Origin: an uncultured Muribaculaceae bacterium
GTDB lineage: Bacteria; Bacteroidota; Bacteroidia; Bacteroidales; Muribaculaceae
NCBI GenBank assembly: GCA_958436175.1
Contig: CAUBJF010000005.1
Span: 132,401 to 196,400, forward strand
Direction of reading: 5' to 3'
DNA length: 64,000 nt
This document shows positions 1 to 8,799 of the stretch, in pieces. The first letter of the stretch is position 1. Each line of letters starts with the position of its first letter. The notes below the pieces were generated by a model. The model worked only from the letters and a program-made list of their open reading frames with translations, searched no databases and was not told the origin of the DNA. Position numbers and translations under genes: made by a program.

Positions 1-329
1 GCCGCACACGGCTTTACCCGGGCGACGTGATAGGCGTGATAGGCACCGACGAACAGATTGAAACGATTCTTCCCATCGTAGAAGCCACCAAGACAGAAGA
101 AGATACAGACAACTCGGAAGTAAAGCTAACCAGCATACTCCTAAGCGATAAATCTCCCCTTATCGACAAGACTCCCCGATCCTCCTCGCTTCGCGACAAT
201 TACGAAGCCCTCGTCGTCGCCGTCGACCGTGGCGACGAACATATCGACTCCAAGCCAGACCTCGTTTTCAAACCCGGCGACATAGTATGGCTTGTTGGCG
301 ACCACAAAAAACTCGCAAAACTAAAATGA
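1..329 (+). CDS. C-terminal end of a monovalent cation:proton antiporter with RCK_C (TrkA_C) domain (partial)
   Basis: The gene enters from the left edge, open in frame from base 3, and ends at TGA 327-329. The visible part holds RLYPGDVIGVIGTDEQI and later LVFKPGDIVWLVGD, both typical of RCK_C/TrkA_C regulatory lobes, which bind a ligand and gate transport. In the Bacteroidales this pair of half-domains usually closes a CPA2 (KefB-like) Na+ or K+/H+ antiporter of the inner membrane, so the missing upstream part should be a multi-helix exchanger. A stand-alone TrkA or a TrkA_C-only transporter cannot be excluded. purM starts only 9 bp downstream. Confidence 0.7.
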   Translation, partial: RTRLYPGDVIGVIGTDEQIETILPIVEATKTEEDTDNSEVKLTSILLSDKSPLIDKTPRSSSLRDNYEALVVAVDRGDEHIDSKPDLVFKPGDIVWLVGDHKKLAKLK

Positions 330-338
330 CATTGAAAT

Positions 339-1505
339 ATGGACAGCGGACGTTATGACAAGCGCGGCGTATCAGCCTCCAAGGAGGATGTCCACGCAGC
401 TATTCGAAATCTCGACAAAGGTATCTTCCCGGGGGCTTTCTGCAAGATTGTCCCCGACTATCTCGGTGGCGACCCCGAATGGTGCAACATTATGCATGCC
501 GACGGCGCAGGCACCAAATCCTCCCTGGCCTACGCTTACTGGCGCGAGACCGGCGACCTCGGCGTATGGAAAGGCATAGCCCAGGACTCGCTAATCATGA
601 ATATCGACGACCTCATATGTGTCGGAGCAACCGACAACATCCTTCTGTCGTCGACCATAGGACGCAACAAACGCCTCGTCCCCGGCGAAGTTATAGCCGC
701 AATAATCAACGGCACCGAGGAGCTACTCGAAGAACTTCGCGGACAGGGTGTCAGTATCTATTCCACAGGTGGCGAAACGGCCGATGTCGGCGACCTCGTA
801 CGTACAATCATTGTCGACAGCACCGTGACATGCCGCATGCGCCGTGCCGATGTCATCGACAACAGCCGCATAGCAGCCGGAGATGTCATCGTCGGCCTGG
901 CCTCCTACGGAAAAGCAGCTTACGAAAAAGAATACAATGGCGGCATGGGCAGCAACGGCCTCACATCCGCTCGCCACGACGTATTCAACAAGTCAGTAGC
1001 CGAACGCTATCCCGAAACTTACGACAACGGCCTGCCCGAAGAACTCGTATACTGCGGTACATGCGGTCTTACAGATGCCGTCGAAGGCGCACCCCTCGAT
1101 GCCGGACGCCTCGTACTGTCACCGACACGGACTTATGCTCCTGTTGTGAAGGCAGTCCTCGACAAGCTGCGTCCACAGATCCACGGAATGGTACACTGCT
1201 CGGGAGGCGCGCAGACCAAGGTTATGAACTTTGTGGAAGGTAAGCACGTTATAAAAGACGAGCTTTTCGACGTACCGCCATTGTTCGACCTCATCCGTAA
1301 AGTATCCGGTACAGATCCTCGCGAGATGTACAAGGTATTCAACATGGGACACCGTCTCGAAATCTACTGTCCGAAAGACGCTGCGGAAACCATCATCGGA
1401 ATAGCAGCCGGTTTCGGCATCGAGGCCAAGATCATAGGCCGTGTCGAGGAAGCTCCGGAAAAGAAGCTTACCCTGGTGACACCCTATGGCACCTTTGAAT
1501 ACTGA
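339..1505 (+). CDS. purM: Phosphoribosylformylglycinamidine cyclo-ligase (AIR synthase)
   Basis: Predicted cytosolic ATP-dependent cyclo-ligase that closes FGAM to aminoimidazole ribonucleotide, step five of purine synthesis. The 388-residue product has the PurM/ThiL superfamily signs: HADGAGTK near residues 53-60 (cf. DGVGTK), MNIDDLICVGA near 87-97, and GGETADV near 144-150, followed by a C-terminal AIRS_C half. It is somewhat longer than E. coli PurM (about 345 aa) and has MGSNGLTSARHD and CSGGAQTK where the classic enzyme has GLxSNGYSL and TGGG, so it belongs to a divergent branch. Another AIR-synthase-fold kinase is possible but less likely. An MltF-like gene follows after 14 bp. Confidence 0.75.
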   Translation: MDSGRYDKRGVSASKEDVHAAIRNLDKGIFPGAFCKIVPDYLGGDPEWCNIMHADGAGTKSSLAYAYWRETGDLGVWKGIAQDSLIMNIDDLICVGATDNILLSSTIGRNKRLVPGEVIAAIINGTEELLEELRGQGVSIYSTGGETADVGDLVRTIIVDSTVTCRMRRADVIDNSRIAAGDVIVGLASYGKAAYEKEYNGGMGSNGLTSARHDVFNKSVAERYPETYDNGLPEELVYCGTCGLTDAVEGAPLDAGRLVLSPTRTYAPVVKAVLDKLRPQIHGMVHCSGGAQTKVMNFVEGKHVIKDELFDVPPLFDLIRKVSGTDPREMYKVFNMGHRLEIYCPKDAAETIIGIAAGFGIEAKIIGRVEEAPEKKLTLVTPYGTFEY

Positions 1506-1519
1506 AAACAGTCTCATTT

Positions 1520-2899
1520 ATGCGGCGTTATTTTATAGCATCTACCTTTATCCTTCTTATCGCAGCACTGACAGGCTGCGGTCATAAAAACGCCGCAGGC
1601 ACCAGCGACAACGTGGACGGCCCGCACAGTGACACCCTCCGCGTTGTCACCCTCTGGGGTCCCACTTCCTACTTTATCTATCGCGGCGAGCCCATGGGCT
1701 ACGACTACACCCTTGTCGACAGCCTCGCAAGGCAGAAAGGCATGGTGCTGGACCTTAAAGTGGCAAAGACAGTCTCCGCAGCCGTCGCCATGCTTGATTC
1801 CGGCCTTGTCGACCTCATTGCATACGAAGTGCCCATCACCGAGCACTACAAACAGTACGTCCTTCCTTGCGGTCCCGAAAACTATACATCGCAGGTTCTC
1901 GTACAACCGAAACAGAAAGGCTCGGGAACGATTACAGACGTTACGGAACTCGTCGGAAAGGATATATACGTCGAAAAAGACAGCAAATACCTACGACGCA
2001 TGCAGCACCTCGATGAAGAGATAGGAGGCGGCATTAACATCCATGAAGTTGACGGCGACACCCTGATTACCGAAGACCTTATCCAGATGGTTTCCGACGG
2101 AAAGATACCATTCACCATCGTCGACAGCGACATAGCAATGCTCAACAGCACCTATTATCCGGACCTCGATGTCAGCATGGAAGTAAGCTTTCCGCAGAGA
2201 GCGTCGTGGGCTGTGGCTCCCGACAACGTCAGGCTGGCCGCCGAAATCGACGAATGGTTTTCCGGCGATGTGCCACAGCGTACGAACGAGGACCTGCTCA
2301 AACGCTATTTCGAACAGTCGAAATATAGTCCTTCGGTAAGCTTCGACTTCTCGAAGGGCTATATATCCAAGTACGACAACATTTTCAAGCAGTATGCACC
2401 CAAAGTAGGCTGGGACTGGCGCCTGATGGCCGCACAGGCCTTCGTGGAAAGCAAATTCAGGCCCAATGCGCGTTCATGGGTCGGAGCACGCGGCCTTATG
2501 CAGATAATGCCGAGTACTGCACGTGGTTACCGCACCAAAGTAGCACAGCTCGGGAACCCCGAGACAAGCGTCAAAGTAGCCACACAGCTTATCAACGACC
2601 TCGACAGCTATCTTGTCAAATATGTCCCTAATGACAAAGAACGCCTCAAATTCGTGATAGCTGCCTACAACGTGGGCATAGCTCATGTATACGATGCCAT
2701 TGCGCTCGCAAAAAAATACGACCTCGACCCGGAACGCTGGGACGGGAACGTCGAAAAGGCGATCCTGATGAAGATGAACCCCAAATATTACAACGACCCT
2801 GTCACGAAGTACGGCTACTGCCGTGGCACCGAGACGGTAGCCTACGTAAAACGCATTACCGACTTCTACGAACAAGCCCGACGCGAAATTAACGCTTAA
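1520..2899 (+). CDS. mltF: MltF-like membrane-bound lytic transglycosylase lipoprotein
   Basis: A 459-residue lipoprotein (lipobox LTGC, Cys20). Residues about 40-265 resemble a periplasmic solute-binding domain (SBP_bac_3). Residues about 290-440 form a lysozyme-like transglycosylase domain with AAQAFVESKFRPNA, whose Glu310 is the expected catalytic acid, followed by GARGLMQIMPSTA and a later AAYNVG. This is the architecture of E. coli MltF, which cleaves peptidoglycan glycan strands to 1,6-anhydromuropeptides. It should sit in the periplasm, anchored to a membrane by its acylated cysteine. It lies 14 bp after purM, probably only co-transcribed. The two-domain order makes MltF more likely than MltC or MltE. 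Confidence 0.85.
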   Translation: MRRYFIASTFILLIAALTGCGHKNAAGTSDNVDGPHSDTLRVVTLWGPTSYFIYRGEPMGYDYTLVDSLARQKGMVLDLKVAKTVSAAVAMLDSGLVDLIAYEVPITEHYKQYVLPCGPENYTSQVLVQPKQKGSGTITDVTELVGKDIYVEKDSKYLRRMQHLDEEIGGGINIHEVDGDTLITEDLIQMVSDGKIPFTIVDSDIAMLNSTYYPDLDVSMEVSFPQRASWAVAPDNVRLAAEIDEWFSGDVPQRTNEDLLKRYFEQSKYSPSVSFDFSKGYISKYDNIFKQYAPKVGWDWRLMAAQAFVESKFRPNARSWVGARGLMQIMPSTARGYRTKVAQLGNPETSVKVATQLINDLDSYLVKYVPNDKERLKFVIAAYNVGIAHVYDAIALAKKYDLDPERWDGNVEKAILMKMNPKYYNDPVTKYGYCRGTETVAYVKRITDFYEQARREINA

Positions 2900-2930
2900 A
2901 CGATAACACCAATACTATTTCATTCCGACT

Positions 2931-3482
2931 ATGAAGAAAACCATTCTTTCAGTTGCTGTAGTATGCCTTCTCGGCGCCAGCATGGTATCCACACCTTCCT
3001 GCATAGGCAGCTTCTCGCTGACAAACCGTCTGCTGGGCTGGAACAACAACATCGGCAACAAGTTCCTCAACGAACTCGTATTCTTCGCATTCTGGGTGCT
3101 TCCGGTATATGAAGTTTCCGGTCTTGCCGACCTCCTTGTCCTCAACAGCATAGAATTCTGGAGCGGCAGCAATCCTATGGCCAAGGGAGAGAAAGTGATC
3201 GAAGGCAACGACGGCAAATACCTCGTCAAGTGCGACGGCAAAGGCTACGACGTTATCAGCTGTACCGACGGCAGCAAGGTACGCCTCGACTTCGAAGCAA
3301 AGGACAACACATGGACAATCGAATCGAATGGCGACCGTCATGTCCTCTTCCAGTTCGTGGACGACACACACGTCAAACTGCCTGTCAACAACGGCCAGGA
3401 ATACCGCACAGTCGAAATCTCGCAGGCCGGTGTATATGCCTACCAGCAGATGACTCTCGACGCTACTTTCGCAGCACGCTGA
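2931..3482 (+). CDS. DUF3332-family lipoprotein
   Basis: A 183-residue protein with signal peptide and lipobox-like STPSC (Cys24). The segment from residue 25 to about 85 (GSFSLTNRLLGWNNNIGNKFLNELVF, given here as its opening and closing motifs GSFSLTNRLLGWN and NKFLNELVF, then the hydrophobic FWVLPVYEV and FWSGSNPM) is the hallmark of DUF3332. The family is common in Bacteroidetes and has no known function. The C-terminal half is a beta-rich soluble domain. The stop codon TGA ends at 3482 and the stop of the opposing NlpC/P60 gene begins at 3483, so the convergent genes abut with no bases between them. Confidence 0.75.
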   Translation: MKKTILSVAVVCLLGASMVSTPSCIGSFSLTNRLLGWNNNIGNKFLNELVFFAFWVLPVYEVSGLADLLVLNSIEFWSGSNPMAKGEKVIEGNDGKYLVKCDGKGYDVISCTDGSKVRLDFEAKDNTWTIESNGDRHVLFQFVDDTHVKLPVNNGQEYRTVEISQAGVYAYQQMTLDATFAAR

Positions 3483-4241
3483 TCAGAAAGCATTACGGAC
3501 TTCCGTTCGGATAGAATCGGCTTTAAGGACGATACTGTCCACGGGCATGACTACAGACATCGTATCCTTCGGGAGCGATGTCTGCATTTTTATAAAATCT
3601 TCGAGCGTGACAGACGGTACGCCCGCAGATGCCCGGGATGTAGGCAGGGGCTTGTCGTCCGGTATGTCAACCGGCACAGAAAGGGGCAGCTCCTCTATAT
3701 TCTTTCCCCGTCCGGGAAGATTGTCGACACGTCCCGACGAATGATAATGACGCACATAGTAATCTTCGTCGAGACGGCTCTTGATGACACCTCTCGATGA
3801 TGAAGCATGGATGAAAGCGCCATCACCGGTATATATACCGACATGGTTCACACGCCCCCTTTTCCTCGATGTTGTGAAGAACACGAGGTCGGCAGGCTGA
3901 AGTTTCTTCTTATCGATCTTGCGGCAGTACTGCTGCTGCTCGGCGGCGCTGCGTGGAAGCTTGATCCCGGCCACGTCCTGATAAATAGTCATCACCATGC
4001 CGGAACAATCTGTTCCACGTCGAGTCTTTCCGCCGTAGGCATAGGGTGTGCCCTTCCAGCGTTCGGCTTCCTTGAGGATTCGTACGACAGTCCTGCCGTC
4101 TATCTTCTCGGGTTTAGGTGCTTTTTCAATCTCTGTCACTTCGATACGTACCGGTCTGGTCTGCGTTTTTTTGCGTGTGCCACATGCTGTGACAAGCAAA
4201 AGAGCTGCCACAGCCATGACAAGGAGGGAAAAACGGCGCAT
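3483..4241 (-). CDS. NlpC/P60 (C40) peptidoglycan endopeptidase lipoprotein
   Basis: A 252-residue lipoprotein (LVTAC, Cys20) with a C40 hydrolase domain at residues about 50-160. The catalytic set is visible: Cys79 in GTDCSGMV, His133 in VNHVGIYTGDG and His145 in FIHASSS. Enzymes of this family cut D-gamma-Glu/mDAP bonds in cell-wall peptides. After residue 165 comes a proline- and valine-rich tail of unclear role. The gene is the last of the bat operon, 12 bp after batE and on the same strand, so the operon probably couples a VWA/TPR envelope complex to a wall hydrolase. Confidence 0.85.
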   Translation of the reverse strand: MRRFSLLVMAVAALLLVTACGTRKKTQTRPVRIEVTEIEKAPKPEKIDGRTVVRILKEAERWKGTPYAYGGKTRRGTDCSGMVMTIYQDVAGIKLPRSAAEQQQYCRKIDKKKLQPADLVFFTTSRKRGRVNHVGIYTGDGAFIHASSSRGVIKSRLDEDYYVRHYHSSGRVDNLPGRGKNIEELPLSVPVDIPDDKPLPTSRASAGVPSVTLEDFIKMQTSLPKDTMSVVMPVDSIVLKADSIRTEVRNAF

Positions 4242-4253
4242 CTAAATACCTGA

Positions 4254-5039
4254 TCAGATACGTTCAACATCCGAGGCACGGAGCCATGCCTTGGAGTTGT
4301 TGTTGATCTTGACATTGTACCACATAGGCGATACCGGGTCGTCGGGAGTGGCTACAGAGTCGATGACTTCTACAACCGTGCCTTCGTGGATAGTCACGAC
4401 CTTGTCGGCGGAAGTTGTAGCCGGACGAGGTACGGATGTAAGCTGCGTCGAAGGTACGATTACGACGGCACGGTCGTGAGAACGTGCCGCCGAGACGCTC
4501 TCTGCTGCTACTGCAATAGCATAGAGGAATATAACGAGTACTACAATGCCCCCGAAGAAGCCAGTCTTGCGAAGGGCGACATCGCGGGAGAATATATACA
4601 GGGCAACCGCTCCGAGAAGCATAAGGAAGAGAACAAAAGCAGTCCAAGCCCATGCATCGGGTGTCATAGACCCGAGTATGGCATGATGCACGTTACTGAG
4701 GAATGCGGAATCATCTTCCGGCTTGTCCTCGATACGGGCACGGACAAATTCGAGATTCGTACGCGCATCGGTATTGGTCGGATCGAGCTTGAGGGCTCTC
4801 TCGTAGCTGGCGACGGCCAGACCGATGTTGTCGTTCCTATAGTAGGCGTTGCCGAGGTTATAGTATATGTCGCTGTCTATACCCTCTTCTTCGATAGCCT
4901 TCTTATAGAGTTCTATGGCTTCCCTGTAGTTCTCTTTGTTGTACGCCGAGTCGGCCTTTTCGCCTATAGAAAGGGCGAAGGCACCGAGGGAGCATGCCAT
5001 CATGACGGCAAAAAGCAGTATCTTCTTCATAGCATTCAT
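4254..5039 (-). CDS. batE: BatE: TPR protein with SH3-like domain, aerotolerance operon
   Basis: A 261-residue protein with signal peptide, TPR repeats at about 25-100 (IYYNLGNAYYRNDNIGLAVASYERALKLDP), two membrane helices near 130-180, and a C-terminal bacterial SH3-like segment ending in WLRASDVERI. This is the layout of BatE of Bacteroides and Leptospira, part of a membrane complex linked to oxidative-stress tolerance. The start at 5039 is supported by an ATGA overlap with the batD stop; an in-frame Met three codons later is the alternative. Confidence 0.85.
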   Translation of the reverse strand: MNAMKKILLFAVMMACSLGAFALSIGEKADSAYNKENYREAIELYKKAIEEEGIDSDIYYNLGNAYYRNDNIGLAVASYERALKLDPTNTDARTNLEFVRARIEDKPEDDSAFLSNVHHAILGSMTPDAWAWTAFVLFLMLLGAVALYIFSRDVALRKTGFFGGIVVLVIFLYAIAVAAESVSAARSHDRAVVIVPSTQLTSVPRPATTSADKVVTIHEGTVVEVIDSVATPDDPVSPMWYNVKINNNSKAWLRASDVERI

Positions 5040-6862
5040 TTCTTTACGTCCTCGATGCTCTTGATAGCATTCGTGGCTTTGGAGTACATATCGGCAACCT
5101 CGCTGTCGGAATCATTGGGCGTGAAACGTGCCATCTCGCAACGGTTCAGGATTTCGAGAACTTCATCCGTATCCTTCTCTTCGAGGCCGTATTCACGCAG
5201 ACGCGAGGCAACATTGTCGAGGGTGAGCTGCGAGGGAGCTATGGACAGCTTGTCGCTGATATAACCCCACAGAGCCTTTGCAAGGGAGGCATAGAATTTC
5301 TCGTTCTCATGTCGGTCCATGAAGGACTTGGATTCCTTCAGTCTCTTGGTGGCCACGCGGCCAGCCTTGGCGAGCTTGCGGCCTGTCACATCAGCCTCGA
5401 GGCGGATATTTCGGCGGTAGACGACAAGGACACCGACAAGAATAAGGACTGCAAGGATATACATGAACCAGTACAGACCGCTCTGGAAAGTATAGCTTAT
5501 CTCGCCCATATGACGGTCCGGAGAGGTGCGGCGTATATGCAGGATATCGTCGATAGTCGTGTCGATATCCTTCTGGGGAGCTACCGACGGCGACGAGCTG
5601 CCGCGAAGCACCTTGATCGGAGTGTCGGGGACGTCGACAGTGACATATTTCTCGGTCGATGGGTTAAAATATACGAACGGACGGCCCGGAATATTATAGT
5701 TACCGACTTCCTGAGGCACGATAGTGTACTCGGTCGTAAATGTACCCGACATATTTGTACCTCCGCCGACAACGTTGACGTTCATGTCGGTTTTCGGGGT
5801 ATAGGAATCGATGCTCGGGGGGAACTCGATGGTCGGAGAAGTCAGGAACTTGATATTGCCGGTACCTTTGACGGTGTACGAATATACCGAGGCTTCATTG
5901 GTACGCATCAGTTCCGGTTCGAGCTTGATGCTGACATCGAAGTTGCCGACAGCACCGTCGAATCCGGCCGGTTTCGGCTCGGGAAGAGCCTTGACGTGCA
6001 GTGTAGCGGCATTCGAGGATGTCGTCACAGCTTTCTCAACAGGACGGGCAGTGCGGAAGAAGCCCATGTTGACCTGTTCGTACTGAACGATTGTCACATC
6101 GTACTTACCGGAATTGACACTAAGCTGTCCGGCCTTCTGCGGATAGAGAAGCAGACGTTTAAGGACGGCTGTATGATAGTTCTGGCCGTTGTAATGCTCG
6201 ATACTTGTCTCCATGCTGACGGGAAGTTCCTCGGTAAGGAAACCCTCAAAAGCGGGCTGTGTCGTTACCATGAACGAGGATATATCGTACTTGGTATAGA
6301 CCTTGATTGTGGCGACAACCGGCTCCTGCTCGTAGACCGTATTCTTTGAGAATGACACACGCACGAGGAGGTCGTTGGCCGAAACCTTGCCAGGAGTCTG
6401 GCTTGAAATATCGTCGGGCTGCACCTGTCCACGGTTTGGAGCCGAGCTGCCGGAGGACGGCCCTGCATCGCCGGGAAGAATCTCGAACTTTGCAGGACGC
6501 GATTTCAGTGTCTTGCCTCCGGCCGATATAGTCACCTCGCGGACATTGACAGTACCGGCTTTGTCGGCACGGTAAGTGAACGAGTAGTCTATAGAATAGC
6601 TCGAAGTCATATGCCCGTTGACAATCTGTGTGCTCTGCATCGTCGACGTAGCCGGTCCGTAGAGCAAAGTACATCCGTCGAGCTCCGGGGCAGCCGGTGG
6701 ATTGGCTTCGGCATCCGTGAGGCGGAACGTGAGGCTGAAATTGCGGCCCTCAATCACGTTGCGCGGAGGCACGAGTGAGAACGAAGGCTGCTGGGCCGAC
6801 ATCATGACGACGGCAGATGCCATGATTGTGAGGAAGAGTATGAAACGTTTGAACTGTACCAT
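5036..6862 (-). CDS. batD: BatD: large membrane-anchored beta-domain protein, aerotolerance operon
   Basis: A 608-residue product with signal peptide (start MVQFKRFILFL, cleavage after MMSA). It has Ig-like beta domains typical of BatD (PPRNVIEGRNFSLTFRL near the N terminus, VRVSFSKNTVYEQEPVVATI in the middle), a proline/serine linker near 190-210, and one membrane helix near 460-480 (YWFMYILAVLILVGVLVVY) before a cytosolic helical tail. The frame stays open upstream to 7021, but the extra 53 residues are basic, lack a signal peptide and reach into batC, so I place the start at 6862. BatD is thought to join the VWA proteins BatA and BatB in one membrane assembly. Confidence 0.85.
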   Translation of the reverse strand: MVQFKRFILFLTIMASAVVMMSAQQPSFSLVPPRNVIEGRNFSLTFRLTDAEANPPAAPELDGCTLLYGPATSTMQSTQIVNGHMTSSYSIDYSFTYRADKAGTVNVREVTISAGGKTLKSRPAKFEILPGDAGPSSGSSAPNRGQVQPDDISSQTPGKVSANDLLVRVSFSKNTVYEQEPVVATIKVYTKYDISSFMVTTQPAFEGFLTEELPVSMETSIEHYNGQNYHTAVLKRLLLYPQKAGQLSVNSGKYDVTIVQYEQVNMGFFRTARPVEKAVTTSSNAATLHVKALPEPKPAGFDGAVGNFDVSIKLEPELMRTNEASVYSYTVKGTGNIKFLTSPTIEFPPSIDSYTPKTDMNVNVVGGGTNMSGTFTTEYTIVPQEVGNYNIPGRPFVYFNPSTEKYVTVDVPDTPIKVLRGSSSPSVAPQKDIDTTIDDILHIRRTSPDRHMGEISYTFQSGLYWFMYILAVLILVGVLVVYRRNIRLEADVTGRKLAKAGRVATKRLKESKSFMDRHENEKFYASLAKALWGYISDKLSIAPSQLTLDNVASRLREYGLEEKDTDEVLEILNRCEMARFTPNDSDSEVADMYSKATNAIKSIEDVKK

Positions 6863-6908
6863 AGTTGCAACTTTAGACGGTATTGAAAGCCTTTGCATAG
6901 GAAAATGA

Positions 6909-7766
6909 TTACCAGGGTTTGTCGGTCTGTGGACGGCCTCCGGCCTGTTCCTCTTCGGCCTGGACTTTCTTTCGGGTTGCGTTTTCCTTATTTTGCATAG
7001 ACTGAAGAATCTGCTGTGCAAATCCGGTCATTTGTTGTTGCTGTTGTTGTTGCTGCTGTTGCTGATCCTGCTGCTGTTGTTGCTGTTGTTGCTGATCCTG
7101 CTGCTGTTGTTGTTGGTCCTGCTTGTCCTCCTGATCTTGCTGGTCCTGGTTCTGTTCCTGCTGCTCTTTTTTGAGCTGCGCAAGGCGGAGATTCTGACGG
7201 CAGGCAAGATTGTCGGGCTGCATGCGCAGCGAGGATTCATAGAAAGCTATGCTTTCGTCGTACTTCTCGTCGTTGAAGGCGATGTTACCAAGGTTATAAA
7301 GAGCTTTTTCGGCAATCGCGGGGTCGTATTCCTTGGCATCGGGTACAAGCTGCATGAAGAGCTGTGCCGCCTGAACACGAGGATCGTTTGCCGTACCCTT
7401 GTTGTCGTCGCTCTGGAGCTGGAGGAGCGTCACTGCCTTGTTGTAACGCGCACGGATAGAGCCGCCGTTGACTTCCAGCGCTTTGTCGTACGATTCGAGA
7501 GCCTCATGGAACTTATCCTCCTTGAAGAGCTTGTTGCCCCGGCGGATATCATTTCGCTCGGCCTTGTAGGACTGCGAGGGAGTATTGTATCTGGATGGCT
7601 TCTGTTCGGGAGCCTGCTGGGCTCCGGCGTCCACATTAGCATCTGGCGTTGCCTGCGTGGGCTGCGCCGTAGCGTCGTTAGCCTGGGGAGCGTCCGGCAT
7701 CGAAAGCTGTGCGTTAGCTCCGAAAGTCAGCAACGCAAGTAGGGGTAAGCTTAGTAGAATCTTCAT
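6909..7766 (-). CDS. batC: BatC: TPR protein with long Gln/Asp tract, aerotolerance operon
   Basis: A 285-residue secreted or periplasmic protein (signal peptide MKILLSLPLLALLTFGANA) with TPR units at about 68-105 and 150-190. The C-terminal third, residues about 202-245, is almost only Gln with regular Asp breaks, encoded by 7032-7163. Many BatC proteins have a charged or Q-rich tail, but this tract is long. The start overlaps the batB stop as ATGA. The role is inferred as a scaffold in the Bat complex. Confidence 0.85.
   Translation of the reverse strand: MKILLSLPLLALLTFGANAQLSMPDAPQANDATAQPTQATPDANVDAGAQQAPEQKPSRYNTPSQSYKAERNDIRRGNKLFKEDKFHEALESYDKALEVNGGSIRARYNKAVTLLQLQSDDNKGTANDPRVQAAQLFMQLVPDAKEYDPAIAEKALYNLGNIAFNDEKYDESIAFYESSLRMQPDNLACRQNLRLAQLKKEQQEQNQDQQDQEDKQDQQQQQQDQQQQQQQQQDQQQQQQQQQQQMTGFAQQILQSMQNKENATRKKVQAEEEQAGGRPQTDKPW
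7032..7163 (-). repeat. CAG/CAA triplet tract in batC
   Basis: The region codes the Gln/Asp tail of BatC. It is mostly CAG and CAA with GAT breaks; a block of about 20 nt (CTGATCCTGCTGCTGTTGTTG on the plus strand, cited by its ends CTGATCCTG and TGTTGTTG) recurs. Such tracts can change length by slippage without breaking frame. Confidence 0.8.
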
Positions 7767-8794
7767 TTCTTTCCTTTCTCTTCCTTGGTGAAGAAATTAA
7801 TACCACGGAGCCAACTGATCTTACGGTTGACAACAAGCGTATCGATAATAAGGAAAATCAGCGCTATGGCGGCGAATGTCGGGAACTGCTCGGCACCGGC
7901 TGTATATGTAATCGAACGGAACTCCGATTTCTGCAACTTGTCGAGCTGGTCGGTGAGTTCGCCGAGAGCAGAAGGAGAAGCGCCGTTGACATAGATTCCG
8001 TCGCCGGCCTTGGCGATTTCCTGTGCGAGGGTCTCGTTGAGGGCTGTGATCACCGGGGTACCTTCGGGAGTCGTGAAGCCCGGCAGGAGGGCACCCTTGG
8101 TCGTGCCGAGACCTATGACATCGACCTGGATACCGTTTTCAGCGGCAAGCTTGGCGGCCTCAATGGCTTCGCCTTCATGGTCTTCGGAGTCGGTGATAAG
8201 GATTATAGCCTTATGCATGTCCTCGGCAGGAGAGAAACCGTTCATGGCCATCTTGATAGCAGAAGCTATTGAGGTGCCCTGATACGAAATCATATCTGTA
8301 TTGAGGTCGCCAAGGTACATCTTGGCCATATAGAAGTCGGATGTCAGCGGAAGCTGCATCTTGGACTGACCGGCGAAGACGACGAGACCGACCTTATCGT
8401 TGTCGAGACGGTCGATGAGTTTGTCGAGGAGCAGACGCGCACGGTCAAGACGCGACACTCCGTCGGGACGGTCGGTCGACGAGGCAAGCATGGAGTTTGA
8501 AACGTCGAAAGCAATCATGACCTCGATGCCCGCGCTTGTTTCCTGCTGCTCCTTGGCTCCGGCACGGGGACGCGCCAGAACTACGACAAGAGCTGCGAGA
8601 GCTATCAATGACAGAGTGAGCTTGACGGCAGGAGTATAACGCGACGTGTCGGGCATGAGCCGGGCGATGACATCGGGACGGCCGAAGCGGCGGAGCTTGG
8701 CACGCCGGGAAGCCCTTGCGGCTATGAACAGCAGGACTACGACGGGCACTGCCGCGAGGAGATAGAGATATTGCGGATGAGCGAAATCGAACAT
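7763..8794 (-). CDS. batB: BatB: VWA-domain membrane protein, aerotolerance operon
   Basis: A 343-residue protein with two N-terminal membrane helices (about 8-25 and 58-75), a von Willebrand A domain with intact MIDAS motif DVSNS at 97-101 plus the later ITDSEDHEG, and a C-terminal helix near 310-330. MIDAS domains bind a divalent metal and protein partners. I chose the start MFDFAHPQYLYLL at 8794 because it matches the BatA start (MHFAHPHILWLF); the frame runs upstream to 8875, but that extension overlaps batA. It lies 5 bp after batA. Confidence 0.88.
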   Translation of the reverse strand: MFDFAHPQYLYLLAAVPVVVLLFIAARASRRAKLRRFGRPDVIARLMPDTSRYTPAVKLTLSLIALAALVVVLARPRAGAKEQQETSAGIEVMIAFDVSNSMLASSTDRPDGVSRLDRARLLLDKLIDRLDNDKVGLVVFAGQSKMQLPLTSDFYMAKMYLGDLNTDMISYQGTSIASAIKMAMNGFSPAEDMHKAIILITDSEDHEGEAIEAAKLAAENGIQVDVIGLGTTKGALLPGFTTPEGTPVITALNETLAQEIAKAGDGIYVNGASPSALGELTDQLDKLQKSEFRSITYTAGAEQFPTFAAIALIFLIIDTLVVNRKISWLRGINFFTKEEKGKK

Positions 8795-8799
8795 GGCGG

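Noticed and set aside
6863..7021. N-terminal extension of batD
   Set aside because: Basic, no signal peptide, overlaps batC; the signal peptide start at 6862 fits the family.
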